From contig NZ_JAEUGD010000066.1 in assembly GCF_016775155.1 (NCBI RefSeq), forward strand, positions 346,833-410,832: a DNA stretch of 64,000 nucleotides, in the 5' to 3' direction. The stretch comes from Fulvivirga marina (GTDB taxonomy: Bacteria; Bacteroidota; Bacteroidia; Cytophagales; Cyclobacteriaceae). The position numbers and the translations under genes are program-made. Under the pieces are notes generated by a model. It saw only the letters and a program-made list of their open reading frames with translations, ran no database searches and had not been told where the DNA came from. Position 1 is the stretch's first letter; every line of letters begins with the position of its first letter. Below are positions 36,064 through 44,474 of this stretch, in pieces.

Positions 36064-36408
36064 TTATTTTACTTTTTTTACGATAGCTTCGAAAGCTTCT
36101 GGGTGATTCATTGCTAAGTCAGCAAGTACCTTTCTGTTAAGGTCGATATTTGCTTTTTTAACATTACCCATGAACTGTGAATAAGACATACCATGCAGTC
36201 TTGCTCCAGCATTGATTCTTTGAATCCACAATTTCCTAAAATCTCTCTTTTTTGCCTTTCTATCGCGGTATGCGTAAGTCCAACCTTTTTCGACAGCATT
36301 TTTCGCTACCGTCCAAACGTTCTTTCTTCTACCAAAGTAACCTTTGGCAGCTTTTAGTATTCTTTTTCTGCGCGCTTTAGACGCAACATGATTTACTGAT
36401 CTTGGCAT
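36064..36408 (-). CDS. rplT: 50S ribosomal protein L20
   Basis: 114 aa, normal length for L20. Begins [20 protein letters not shown] and contains [20 protein letters not shown] and [17 protein letters not shown], all family hallmarks. It binds 23S rRNA early in large-subunit assembly. 110 bases separate it from rpmI. Confidence 0.98.
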   Translation of the reverse strand: MPRSVNHVASKARRKRILKAAKGYFGRRKNVWTVAKNAVEKGWTYAYRDRKAKKRDFRKLWIQRINAGARLHGMSYSQFMGNVKKANIDLNRKVLADLAMNHPEAFEAIVKKVK

Positions 36409-36518
36409 TTTGTTAATTGTTTTTGGTCAATGGCGTCTGTCATAAGCGTATTAACTTGTGACAACACTTTAAAGCCAATTAACCTGGTTATACATTTTAA
36501 AACCTAGTTATTACCGGC

Positions 36519-36713
36519 TTAGATATTAAGCATGGCCTTTACGTTAGGCTCATCTGACTTATGAACTAAAGCCATTTTTGTGAGATTTCGCTTTTGCTTA
36601 GTCTCTTTTTTAGTCAGGATGTGGCTTTTGAAAGCATGCTTTCTTTTAATTTTGCCAGTCCCCGTCAGCTTGAATCTCTTCTTCGCTCCTGATTTTACTT
36701 TTACTTTAGGCAT
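36519..36713 (-). CDS. rpmI: 50S ribosomal protein L35
   Basis: 64 aa, normal length. Starts [20 protein letters not shown] with [16 protein letters not shown], the L35 signature. 24 bases after infC. Part of the conserved infC-rpmI-rplT group. Confidence 0.98.
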   Translation of the reverse strand: MPKVKVKSGAKKRFKLTGTGKIKRKHAFKSHILTKKETKQKRNLTKMALVHKSDEPNVKAMLNI

Positions 36714-36737
36714 TTTAAATATTTATTTTGATCTGTA

Positions 36738-37301
36738 CTATTTCTTTGATTTGGCTGGTTTAGGAGCAATGAACATTGTCATTCGCTTACCTTCCAACTT
36801 AGGCAATTGCTCTACTTTGCCGTAATCTTCGAGCGCCTGAGCAAACTTTAACAAAAGTATTTCCCCACGCTCTTTAAAAACGATTGTTCGACCAACAAAG
36901 TGTACATACGCTTTTACCTTAGCCCCTTCCTTCAAGAACTTCTGGGCATGGTTCAATTTAAAATTAAAGTCATGCTCTTCAGTATTAGGACCAAAGCGAA
37001 TCTCTTTAATTACGGTCTTCTGAGCTTTCGCCTTTATTTCCTTCTGTTTTTTCTTCTGCTCGTACTTAAACTTCGAATAATCAATAACCTTACAAACCGG
37101 AGGATCAGCCTTTGGAGAGATCTCTACGAGATCCAAGTTCTGCTCCCTGGCCATTTTTAAAGCTTGTTCGATGGGATATACATCCACTTTTACATTCTCA
37201 CCAACAACCCTTACCTGGCGTGCAGTGATCTTCGAGTTTACTTTATAGGGCTCCTCAACTCTCCCTCGAAAGCCCCTTTTCTGAAATCTTTGTTTACTAA
37301 T
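36738..37301 (-). CDS. infC: translation initiation factor IF-3 (AUU start)
   Basis: 187 aa if translation begins at an ATT at 37301-37299. That start gives (f-Met)[39 protein letters not shown], then [20 protein letters not shown], which aligns with the full IF-3 N-terminal domain. No ATG, GTG or TTG is available in frame until a GTG at 37187, which would remove the first 38 residues. The C-terminal domain ([20 protein letters not shown]) is complete. IF-3 prevents premature subunit joining and proofreads the start codon; infC of many bacteria starts with AUU so that IF-3 represses its own synthesis. A GGAGG site lies 5 bases upstream of the ATT. Confidence 0.95.
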   Translation of the reverse strand: MSKQRFQKRGFRGRVEEPYKVNSKITARQVRVVGENVKVDVYPIEQALKMAREQNLDLVEISPKADPPVCKVIDYSKFKYEQKKKQKEIKAKAQKTVIKEIRFGPNTEEHDFNFKLNHAQKFLKEGAKVKAYVHFVGRTIVFKERGEILLLKFAQALEDYGKVEQLPKLEGKRMTMFIAPKPAKSKK

Positions 37302-37311
37302 TTTAACCTCC
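37299..37311 (-). promoter_or_regulatory. Shine-Dalgarno site and AUU start of infC
   Basis: Minus strand reads GGAGG-TTAAA-ATT: a full Shine-Dalgarno core (37307-37311), a 5-base spacer and an ATT start (37299-37301). Most genes in this window lack such a site, as usual in Bacteroidota, so its presence supports the unusual start. Confidence 0.75.
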
Positions 37312-37404
37312 GTAGTTTAGTTCGAAAAAACAGGTTGCAAATATCGCTATATTATTTGAATAAGTCAAAATGTATATAGCTTTTCACTATTATGCAATCT
37401 AACC

Positions 37405-39339
37405 CTAATTAAAGTCAGACGCACTTGCTTGCTGAAAATGTTCAACAAATTCAGCCAACGGCATACTACCCAGATCGCCTTGTCCATGTCTTCTTACAGA
37501 AACACGACCTTCATTCTGCTCCTTCTCTCCCACTATCAGCATAAATGGCACCTTTTTAACCTCAGCATCTCGTATTTTCCTACCTATTTTCTCGTCCCTG
37601 TCATCAACGAAACCTCTGATATCCTTTTCTCCCAGCTTACTAAAAACTTCCTGTGCATATTCATGATATTTTTCTGAAATAGGAAGTATCGCCATCTGAT
37701 CCGGCGCCAGCCACAATGGGAAGTTTCCTCCACAATGCTCTATCAATACAGCCACAAATCTTTCCATTGATCCAAACGGAGCTCTGTGGATCATTACCGG
37801 GCGGTGTTTTTGGTTATCAGCTCCAGTATACTCTAACTGGAATCTTTGAGGCAGATTATAATCTACCTGTATTGTACCTAATTGCCACTTACGCCCCAAT
37901 GCATCTTTTACCATAAAGTCAAGTTTAGGGCCGTAAAATGCAGCTTCACCAAGCTCTGTTACAGTTTCTAAACCTTTCTCATCGGCAGCTTCTTGTATTT
38001 CACGCTCTGCTTTCTCCCAAAGTGCATCATCTCCGATATACTTGGCCTTGTTTTCAGGGTCTCTTAATGACACCTGAGCAGTATAGTCTTTAAAGCCTAA
38101 TGCCTTGAATACATAAAGTACAAGGTCAATTACTTTTATAAACTCCTCCTTCACCTGATCTGGGCGACAGAAGATATGTGCATCATCCTGCGTAAAACCA
38201 CGAACCCTGGTAAGTCCATGAAGTTCTCCACTTTGCTCGTACCTGTATACCGTACCGAACTCCGCATACCTTACGGGTAAATCTTTGTAAGATCGGGGTT
38301 TGTGCTTATAAATTTCACAATGATGAGGACAGTTCATCGGTTTTAACAAGAATTCCTCATTTTCATTCGGTGTCTTTATAGGTTGGAATGAATCTTCCCC
38401 GTATTTCTCATAGTGACCTGAAGTAACATAAAGCTCTTTAGCTCCAATGTGAGGCGACACCACTGGGTCATACCCAGCTTTAACCTGAGCCCTACGCATG
38501 AAGTTTTCAAGACGCTCTCTCAAAATAGTGCCCTTAGGTAACCAAAGCGGTAATCCTAAACCTACCTTTTCAGAAAAGGTAAATAGCTCCAGTTCCTTAC
38601 CTAGTTTTCTATGATCACGTTTCTTGGCCTCCTCAAGCCTTTCCAGGTGTTCTTTAAGCTCTTTCTGCTTAGGAAAAGAAACTCCATAAATCCTTGTCAG
38701 CTGCTTCCTGTTTTCATCACCCCGCCAGTAAGCACCTGCCACATTCATTAGTTTGATGGCTTTTATTACACCTGTATGAGGTACATGAGGACCACGGCAG
38801 AGGTCAACGAAGTTACCCTGCTCATAAAAAGTTATCTTACCATCCTCCAGGTCCTGGATCAGTTCAATTTTATATTCATCACCTTTCTCTTCAAAATACT
38901 TTAAAGCATCGGCCTTGCTGACATCTTTTCGTACAAACTCATTCTTATTTCTGGCCAGCTCAAGCATTTTTTGCTCTACTTTTTCCAGATCATCCTCCCC
39001 AAACTCTTTGTCTCCAAGATCCACATCATAGTAGAAGCCATTTTCAATAGGAGGACCGATACCAAATTTCACCCCCGGATACAGTTCTTCGAGAGCTTCC
39101 GCAAGAAGGTGCGCTGAAGAATGCCAGAAAGTGGACTTCCCTTCATCATCATTCCAGGTCAACAATTGCACCGCTGCATCATTGCTAATAGGCCTGTTTG
39201 AGTCCCAAACTTCGCCATTCACTTTCACTGATAGCACATTACGTGCAAGTCCTTCACTAATGCTCATGGCAATATCATGACCTGTTACTCCCTGCTCATA
39301 CTCCCTGACCGAACCATCAGGCAATGTTATTTTGATCAT
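37405..39339 (-). CDS. thrS: threonyl-tRNA synthetase
   Basis: 644 aa, full length. Order: TGS domain (residues 1-62, [20 protein letters not shown]), editing domain with [20 protein letters not shown] (the HxxxH pair) and the class II catalytic core with [13 protein letters not shown] (zinc ligand Cys) and [18 protein letters not shown] (motif 3), then the anticodon-binding domain ([20 protein letters not shown]). Attaches Thr to tRNA-Thr. Upstream of infC with a 103-base gap, as in many bacteria. Confidence 0.98.
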   Translation of the reverse strand: MIKITLPDGSVREYEQGVTGHDIAMSISEGLARNVLSVKVNGEVWDSNRPISNDAAVQLLTWNDDEGKSTFWHSSAHLLAEALEELYPGVKFGIGPPIENGFYYDVDLGDKEFGEDDLEKVEQKMLELARNKNEFVRKDVSKADALKYFEEKGDEYKIELIQDLEDGKITFYEQGNFVDLCRGPHVPHTGVIKAIKLMNVAGAYWRGDENRKQLTRIYGVSFPKQKELKEHLERLEEAKKRDHRKLGKELELFTFSEKVGLGLPLWLPKGTILRERLENFMRRAQVKAGYDPVVSPHIGAKELYVTSGHYEKYGEDSFQPIKTPNENEEFLLKPMNCPHHCEIYKHKPRSYKDLPVRYAEFGTVYRYEQSGELHGLTRVRGFTQDDAHIFCRPDQVKEEFIKVIDLVLYVFKALGFKDYTAQVSLRDPENKAKYIGDDALWEKAEREIQEAADEKGLETVTELGEAAFYGPKLDFMVKDALGRKWQLGTIQVDYNLPQRFQLEYTGADNQKHRPVMIHRAPFGSMERFVAVLIEHCGGNFPLWLAPDQMAILPISEKYHEYAQEVFSKLGEKDIRGFVDDRDEKIGRKIRDAEVKKVPFMLIVGEKEQNEGRVSVRRHGQGDLGSMPLAEFVEHFQQASASDFN

Positions 39340-39355
39340 TATTTAAATCTAATTT

Positions 39356-40453
39356 CTAATTATCCTGTAATTCCTTTTTCTGTACTGGAGGCGGAACATT
39401 TTCCAAGGCTCTACGCTGTTGCTCCAACCGCCACAAATATGCAACTTTTCTTTTCAAATTGTCCAATTCAGTAATAGCTAAATTAAATGTAGAATCAGAC
39501 TCCACTATTAGCTCATACACATCAATGGCTTCCTGATACTTACGTAATTTATCCAACGACCTCGCCACTACCAATTGTGCATCAAGGAACCCCTCATTCC
39601 TCATAAAGGCTTTCTCCGCCATCACTCTTGAAGAATCATACTCCCCCATAAGATAGTAGATGTTTGACAATTTATACAAATTCATATAATCATCCCGCTT
39701 AGAAGCGATATATTTGAAAATTTGCGCTGCACTATCTAACAAGCCTGTCCGCTGCAACAAATCTCCCTTTCTTTCAAGGAAACCCAGGTTCTCAGGCTCT
39801 TGTTCAATAAGGTGATTAAGAAGACTAAAAGCCCTCTTCACGTTATTTCTCGCAATGTTTATGTCTGTCAACACTATAAACGGCTTCTTAAATGCCTTAT
39901 TTAAGGAGATAGATTTTTCAAAGTTGGTAATAGCCTCAGTGGTATCTCCCAATGACAACATGATCTGTCCCTGTAAAGTATACGACTCTGCTGACTGATT
40001 TATACTTGTAAGCCTACTAATAGCCTCCTTTGCCTTGTTGCCCATCCCGAGCCTCATGTATTCCTCAGCAATTATTTGATAAAGCTCGTGATTGATATTT
40101 CCCATACTTTCTGCAAGTAGCAGGGCTTTAACTGCTTCTTCCGGCTTATTTAGCTGTTGATATATCTTGCCTTCCATAAAATGGTATTCGGAGTAGTCTC
40201 CCTTTATATCAACCGCCTTTCGAATATTTCGCTGAGCCTGGCTATAGTTACCCTGATCAAAATAAACTTTACTTAACTGGTAAAATACTTCAGGGTTATC
40301 AGGGTCATCATCAGCCAATTCACGAAGGTATTCTAACGCTTCATTAGGGTTTACTTTTATTTCGGTGTCAAGCAGCGCATCCTTGGAGTGCTCTACACAC
40401 CCACCAAAGAGAATACCGCATAAACCTATAATCAGCTTTATCTTTAACGACAT
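39356..40453 (-). CDS. TPR-repeat lipoprotein
   Basis: 365 aa with a lipobox (GILFGGC, Cys19). About eight tetratricopeptide repeats follow (NPEVFYQLSKVYFDQGNYSQ, YHFMEGKIYQQLNKPEEAVK, YTLQGQIMLSLGDTTEAITN and so on) with a charged helical tail. Likely a periplasmic-face or outer-membrane scaffold. No enzymatic motif. It ends 16 bases before thrS, so it is probably transcribed with it, though a functional link is not evident. Confidence 0.8.
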   Translation of the reverse strand: MSLKIKLIIGLCGILFGGCVEHSKDALLDTEIKVNPNEALEYLRELADDDPDNPEVFYQLSKVYFDQGNYSQAQRNIRKAVDIKGDYSEYHFMEGKIYQQLNKPEEAVKALLLAESMGNINHELYQIIAEEYMRLGMGNKAKEAISRLTSINQSAESYTLQGQIMLSLGDTTEAITNFEKSISLNKAFKKPFIVLTDINIARNNVKRAFSLLNHLIEQEPENLGFLERKGDLLQRTGLLDSAAQIFKYIASKRDDYMNLYKLSNIYYLMGEYDSSRVMAEKAFMRNEGFLDAQLVVARSLDKLRKYQEAIDVYELIVESDSTFNLAITELDNLKRKVAYLWRLEQQRRALENVPPPVQKKELQDN

Positions 40454-40564
40454 GAATCATTCAAATAACCTACACAAAAATAATGGAATGGTTAAGGGAT
40501 AAAAATCAACATAGTTTTATTTTCAAAAATAAGTTATGACCTACCAAAAAAAACAATAAATCGT

Positions 40565-43075
40565 TTATAAAATAAACTGGAAGCTAATTTTAATACCAAA
40601 TTTATCCACATCAGGGTTATCAAGATAATTGAGCCTATGTAGAAAATCTACACGAAGTACTTTGAGAATATTTTCAACACCATACCCTACTTCAACATAG
40701 GGTTCATTTTTACTAAAAGATCCTATTGGTTTCACAACCTCCCCATCCTCCGTAAACTCAGGGATTAAGGCCTGATTTTCTTCTCTCAGCTGACCATATA
40801 TAACATTGGCTGTTGCCAACAATCTCCACTTTAACTTTTTCATAAGCGGAATTCTGTTTAAAAGAAACCCTTCAAAGTGGTGGTTATATTTAAGATATGC
40901 ATAGCTATCACTAGCAAACTCTGAAAAGTTCATAAGGTTAAATGCCGCAGAGGTATAGAATAGAGACTCATTACCAATATGAGCCTTAAGCAAAGGGTAT
41001 GGTAAAGTTTCAAAAATATGTTCACCTGTAATAGAGAAACTCGATGTACCAAAGAATCCCATTTTCATATTTTTAGTAATATTAACTCCCAATTTGTTAT
41101 AGTTAAAATCACTATTCATCACCCCTTTTAAACCTCTGGTATATCTTAGAGTAACTATTGGCCATTTCTGAGTCCCCAAGCTTATACGCTGATTATCATT
41201 CTGGACAAACACCTCATCTTTAGCAAACCGTGTTTCCAGAATTAATTCTGAGGTTTGGAACTCATCAGCAATTGGTGAATCTGCCTGATCCGGGTTAGTA
41301 TAGTATGCAAAGTTGTACAGAGGATCAAACGTACGATACTGGAAACTCGCCTTTTGTGTAAGACCTTTAAAAACCTCTCTTTGAAAGCTCATCTTAGCCT
41401 GGTGATACTTATAAGGCCTGATCAGATTACCAAACTTTGTTGCTGCCAGGAATATATAATTATCTAGAAGGTCATCCGCTGACAGCCCCACCTGATCTAT
41501 ATCTTTGGTATATTCAGCCCTCAGCAAAGTCCATCGGTCCCGATCAACAATCATTTCAGCAAATCCCCGATATTTAAACTCCTGATCCTCGGTACCGTAA
41601 GCCACTCTACCTCCAAACACGAACTTATCGCTAAAATCAATATTTGTCCGTGCTCCTATTTGAAAGCGATGTCCCTCCACTGTATTATTAGCATAAAGAG
41701 ACAGGTATGGTCCCACGTCAAACTTCCCTACTTTCTTATATCCATTGATGGCTACTTTAAGTATCTCGGTATAGGTTTTCACCACCGGAATGTTCTTGAG
41801 AGTGTCTATCATTTTATAAACACTCAGTTCTGTAGGTGTTAGTGGTTCATGACGGTGGCTATCCCAGAAAGAATTATCATTGCCAATTTTAAAATCTTCT
41901 GCCACCTCTATGGGTTGAGCATAAAATTTAAGATCCTGAGGCGTATTGACCTTTATATTTTTATTGGAGGTGTAAAATTTGGCCAAAACTCCTGCCATAT
42001 CCTTAGTTACCTCACCAATATCCAATAGCACTCTGTTTTTTACCGGAATCCATGGCCCGGCATCTGTTGGGGCCAACTCTTGCTGTATCTTAATCTTTTC
42101 AACGTAATTCAGGTTAGCTGTAGAAGAAACCGTTGCATCTATTTGTTTCAGCGCATATTCCCTTTTAGTTATCCACATTGTACCTTTAAAGGCCAGATCC
42201 TGTTCACTTTTCGGGTAAAAATCGAGCCTATAGCAATAGTCATCCCCCACATATGCACTATCTGTCAGATCATAATCATAATATAATTTCCAACCATCCG
42301 CAATCGGCGACACAAACTCTTTACCTACGATATTCAGCCAGTTTTGATAAAAGTTATACTCTTGGAATGATGAGCCTATAAATTGCGAGACTAAGGTACC
42401 GTCCTCAATACCCACTCCTGTAATTTTCGTTTTCTGAATTTTCTCGTGTTGTAGTTTAGGATTATTCCTGTAATAATATTCCGACAAACTCTCAGAAATA
42501 AATACTGGTAATACTGGTTTTCCATCCTCACCGGCTATCCGCTCCACACTATCCAATACCGTGGTAATCTTCTTCATGATCTTACGTTTCCGAAACTTTT
42601 CAGAAATATTATCTACATCTATTTCAATCTTAGTATAAGTTTCATATTCATAGGCATCCAAAGACCGCTTATTGTTATTGTCTTTATTTCTAACCACATT
42701 ACGCAAAATCTCAAACGCCGGATTTTCACCCGCCACAAAAACAACCTCCTGAAGGCTCAGTACATTTTCCTCCAACTGATAATTAATCGTCTGGCTAGTT
42801 CCCTTCTTTACCGCTTTAGTCTTGGTAATATACCCTATATATGATGCGGCTATAGAATCTGTAGGCTCATTAGTTTCAAGCCGGTAATTACCTTCAAAAT
42901 CAGTCGTAGTACCTACACTCGTACCTTTAAACACTATATTGGCAAAGGGCACAGGGTCTCCCGAGTTTGCATCTGTTACTTTTCCCGTCACTACAGTTTT
43001 CTGAGCGTACCCGGAAAGTGAAACAAAAAGAAAAAGGCTGAAAAATAGTAGCCTTAAAGATTTAATGTATTCCAA
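40565..43075 (-). CDS. DUF5686 outer-membrane protein with CarboxypepD_reg-like domain
   Basis: 836 aa: signal peptide (LRLLFFSLFLFVSLSGYAQ), a carboxypeptidase-regulatory-like domain (VVTGKVTDANSGDPVPFANI) and then the DUF5686 region to the C-terminus (AFEILRNVVRNKDNNNKRSL, ESLSEYYYRNNPKL), ending in many short amphipathic strands and a terminal Leu (KFGIKISFQFIL), the pattern of an outer-membrane barrel. Common in Bacteroidota; function unknown. Confidence 0.85.
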   Translation of the reverse strand: MEYIKSLRLLFFSLFLFVSLSGYAQKTVVTGKVTDANSGDPVPFANIVFKGTSVGTTTDFEGNYRLETNEPTDSIAASYIGYITKTKAVKKGTSQTINYQLEENVLSLQEVVFVAGENPAFEILRNVVRNKDNNNKRSLDAYEYETYTKIEIDVDNISEKFRKRKIMKKITTVLDSVERIAGEDGKPVLPVFISESLSEYYYRNNPKLQHEKIQKTKITGVGIEDGTLVSQFIGSSFQEYNFYQNWLNIVGKEFVSPIADGWKLYYDYDLTDSAYVGDDYCYRLDFYPKSEQDLAFKGTMWITKREYALKQIDATVSSTANLNYVEKIKIQQELAPTDAGPWIPVKNRVLLDIGEVTKDMAGVLAKFYTSNKNIKVNTPQDLKFYAQPIEVAEDFKIGNDNSFWDSHRHEPLTPTELSVYKMIDTLKNIPVVKTYTEILKVAINGYKKVGKFDVGPYLSLYANNTVEGHRFQIGARTNIDFSDKFVFGGRVAYGTEDQEFKYRGFAEMIVDRDRWTLLRAEYTKDIDQVGLSADDLLDNYIFLAATKFGNLIRPYKYHQAKMSFQREVFKGLTQKASFQYRTFDPLYNFAYYTNPDQADSPIADEFQTSELILETRFAKDEVFVQNDNQRISLGTQKWPIVTLRYTRGLKGVMNSDFNYNKLGVNITKNMKMGFFGTSSFSITGEHIFETLPYPLLKAHIGNESLFYTSAAFNLMNFSEFASDSYAYLKYNHHFEGFLLNRIPLMKKLKWRLLATANVIYGQLREENQALIPEFTEDGEVVKPIGSFSKNEPYVEVGYGVENILKVLRVDFLHRLNYLDNPDVDKFGIKISFQFIL

Positions 43076-43119
43076 TTTTCAACTAAAAAATTAATAACAC
43101 GAATTTACTTTTACCGAAA

Positions 43120-43761
43120 TCAGATGTCAAGGGTTTCCTTTTTACCTAAAAATTTTGGTTCTCTATTTATTATGTAAAGATCCCACACTGCCAGCATTCG
43201 TGCAAGATATTCTCTAAATTGTACTTTTAATGATTTTTCAACTTCTTTGGTTGTCATAACCACTGCATTCATATCATAATGATTACTAATGAATAAGGCT
43301 CTATAACTATGAAAGGGCTGAGTGATTATTATGACGTTTTCCTGCCCGAAAATTTTTTTACATCTCACGATGGAGTCAAGCGTACGGAATCCGGCATAGT
43401 CTAGTGTAATATCATCAAACGGCACGCCTAACTTCACTAGGGTTCTTCTCATTTTTTCCGGCTCATTATAATACCTTGTAGCATTATCACCACTCACGAG
43501 TATATGCTTTACTTTACCCGTATGATACAATCTGGCTGCAGTTTGCATCCGCTCATAAAAATATGGATTAGGGTTTCCGTTGATCAACCGATGGCTGGTA
43601 CCCAGCACCAAGGCAACCTGAGAAGGTTCTATATCATCAATATCCTCATAGACATGGCTAACTGTACTCAGGTAAACCCATATATTGCCCGTAAGTAAAA
43701 CCATAAGTGCCGAAAATATGGAATACCCTATTACCTTCAGTATGATCTTCACAAAACGCAT
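43120..43761 (-). CDS. SanA/DUF218-family membrane protein
   Basis: 213 aa with an N-terminal membrane anchor (KIILKVIGYSIFSALMVLLT), then the DUF218 domain: ALVLGTSHRLINGNPNPYFY, LYHTGKVKHILVSGD, PFHSYRALFISNHYDMNAVV. This matches SanA, a protein linked to envelope barrier function and vancomycin sensitivity in enteric bacteria. A role in envelope or lipid-carrier metabolism is likely. It lies 23 bases after trmH. Confidence 0.85.
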   Translation of the reverse strand: MRFVKIILKVIGYSIFSALMVLLTGNIWVYLSTVSHVYEDIDDIEPSQVALVLGTSHRLINGNPNPYFYERMQTAARLYHTGKVKHILVSGDNATRYYNEPEKMRRTLVKLGVPFDDITLDYAGFRTLDSIVRCKKIFGQENVIIITQPFHSYRALFISNHYDMNAVVMTTKEVEKSLKVQFREYLARMLAVWDLYIINREPKFLGKKETLDI

Positions 43762-43784
43762 GACTCAGTTTGAACGAAAAATCT

Positions 43785-44468
43785 TCATGAATGATTTACC
43801 GATTTTAAAAATTGTTTCTCAAGAATTTCCGATCGACCTACAATTGCCCTATACCAACTGAGTTTAATTTCGTTCTTTTCGTTTTCCGTTAGCCCCCAGT
43901 TTACTTCTGATCTAAATAGCTTTTCAATAAGTATGTTGGCACATATCGCTGCACTAACCGAGATATTCAAGCTTTCACTAAACCCATACATCGGTATAGT
44001 CACTAATTCATCAGCCTCGCTTTTTGTAAATTCTGATATTCCCGTTATTTCGGTACCAAAAACCAGAGCTACCGGCTCTGTCATATCAACATCATGCAAA
44101 GAAATACACCCTTTCTCCGGAGAGGTTGCTATAATTTTATACCCATTCTCTCGAAGTGAATCAAAACAGACAGCTGCATTATTTTCTTTATCCTGATAGC
44201 TGCAAATATTGATCCATTTAGACGCACCATGAACAACTCTGGGGTTGAGTTCGAATGAATGCTTATCTTCTATAATATGAAGATCCTGAATACCAAAGCA
44301 GTCACAAGTACGGACCACAGCACTTGCATTCTGTGATTGATAAATATCTTCCAAAACGAAGGTAAGATGCCTTGTTCGACGCGACAGCACTTCATCGATC
44401 AGCGCTTTCTTATGTTCAGTCACATATTTGCCTAAAAAGTCAAGAAGCTGAAGTGAAGTTTTGTCCAT
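43785..44468 (-). CDS. trmH: tRNA (guanosine-2'-O)-methyltransferase
   Basis: 227 aa, SpoU/TrmD-knot fold. Motif 1 is VLEDIYQSQNASAVVRTCDC (with NxxAVxR), motif 2 is PVALVFGTEITGIS, motif 3 is IPMYGFSESLNISVSAAI, matching TrmH, which methylates G18 in tRNA using SAM. No extra N-terminal substrate-binding domain, as normal for TrmH. It starts 6 bases after parC, so co-transcription is likely. Confidence 0.92.
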   Translation of the reverse strand: MDKTSLQLLDFLGKYVTEHKKALIDEVLSRRTRHLTFVLEDIYQSQNASAVVRTCDCFGIQDLHIIEDKHSFELNPRVVHGASKWINICSYQDKENNAAVCFDSLRENGYKIIATSPEKGCISLHDVDMTEPVALVFGTEITGISEFTKSEADELVTIPMYGFSESLNISVSAAICANILIEKLFRSEVNWGLTENEKNEIKLSWYRAIVGRSEILEKQFLKSVNHS

Positions 44469-44474
44469 TTTCTA

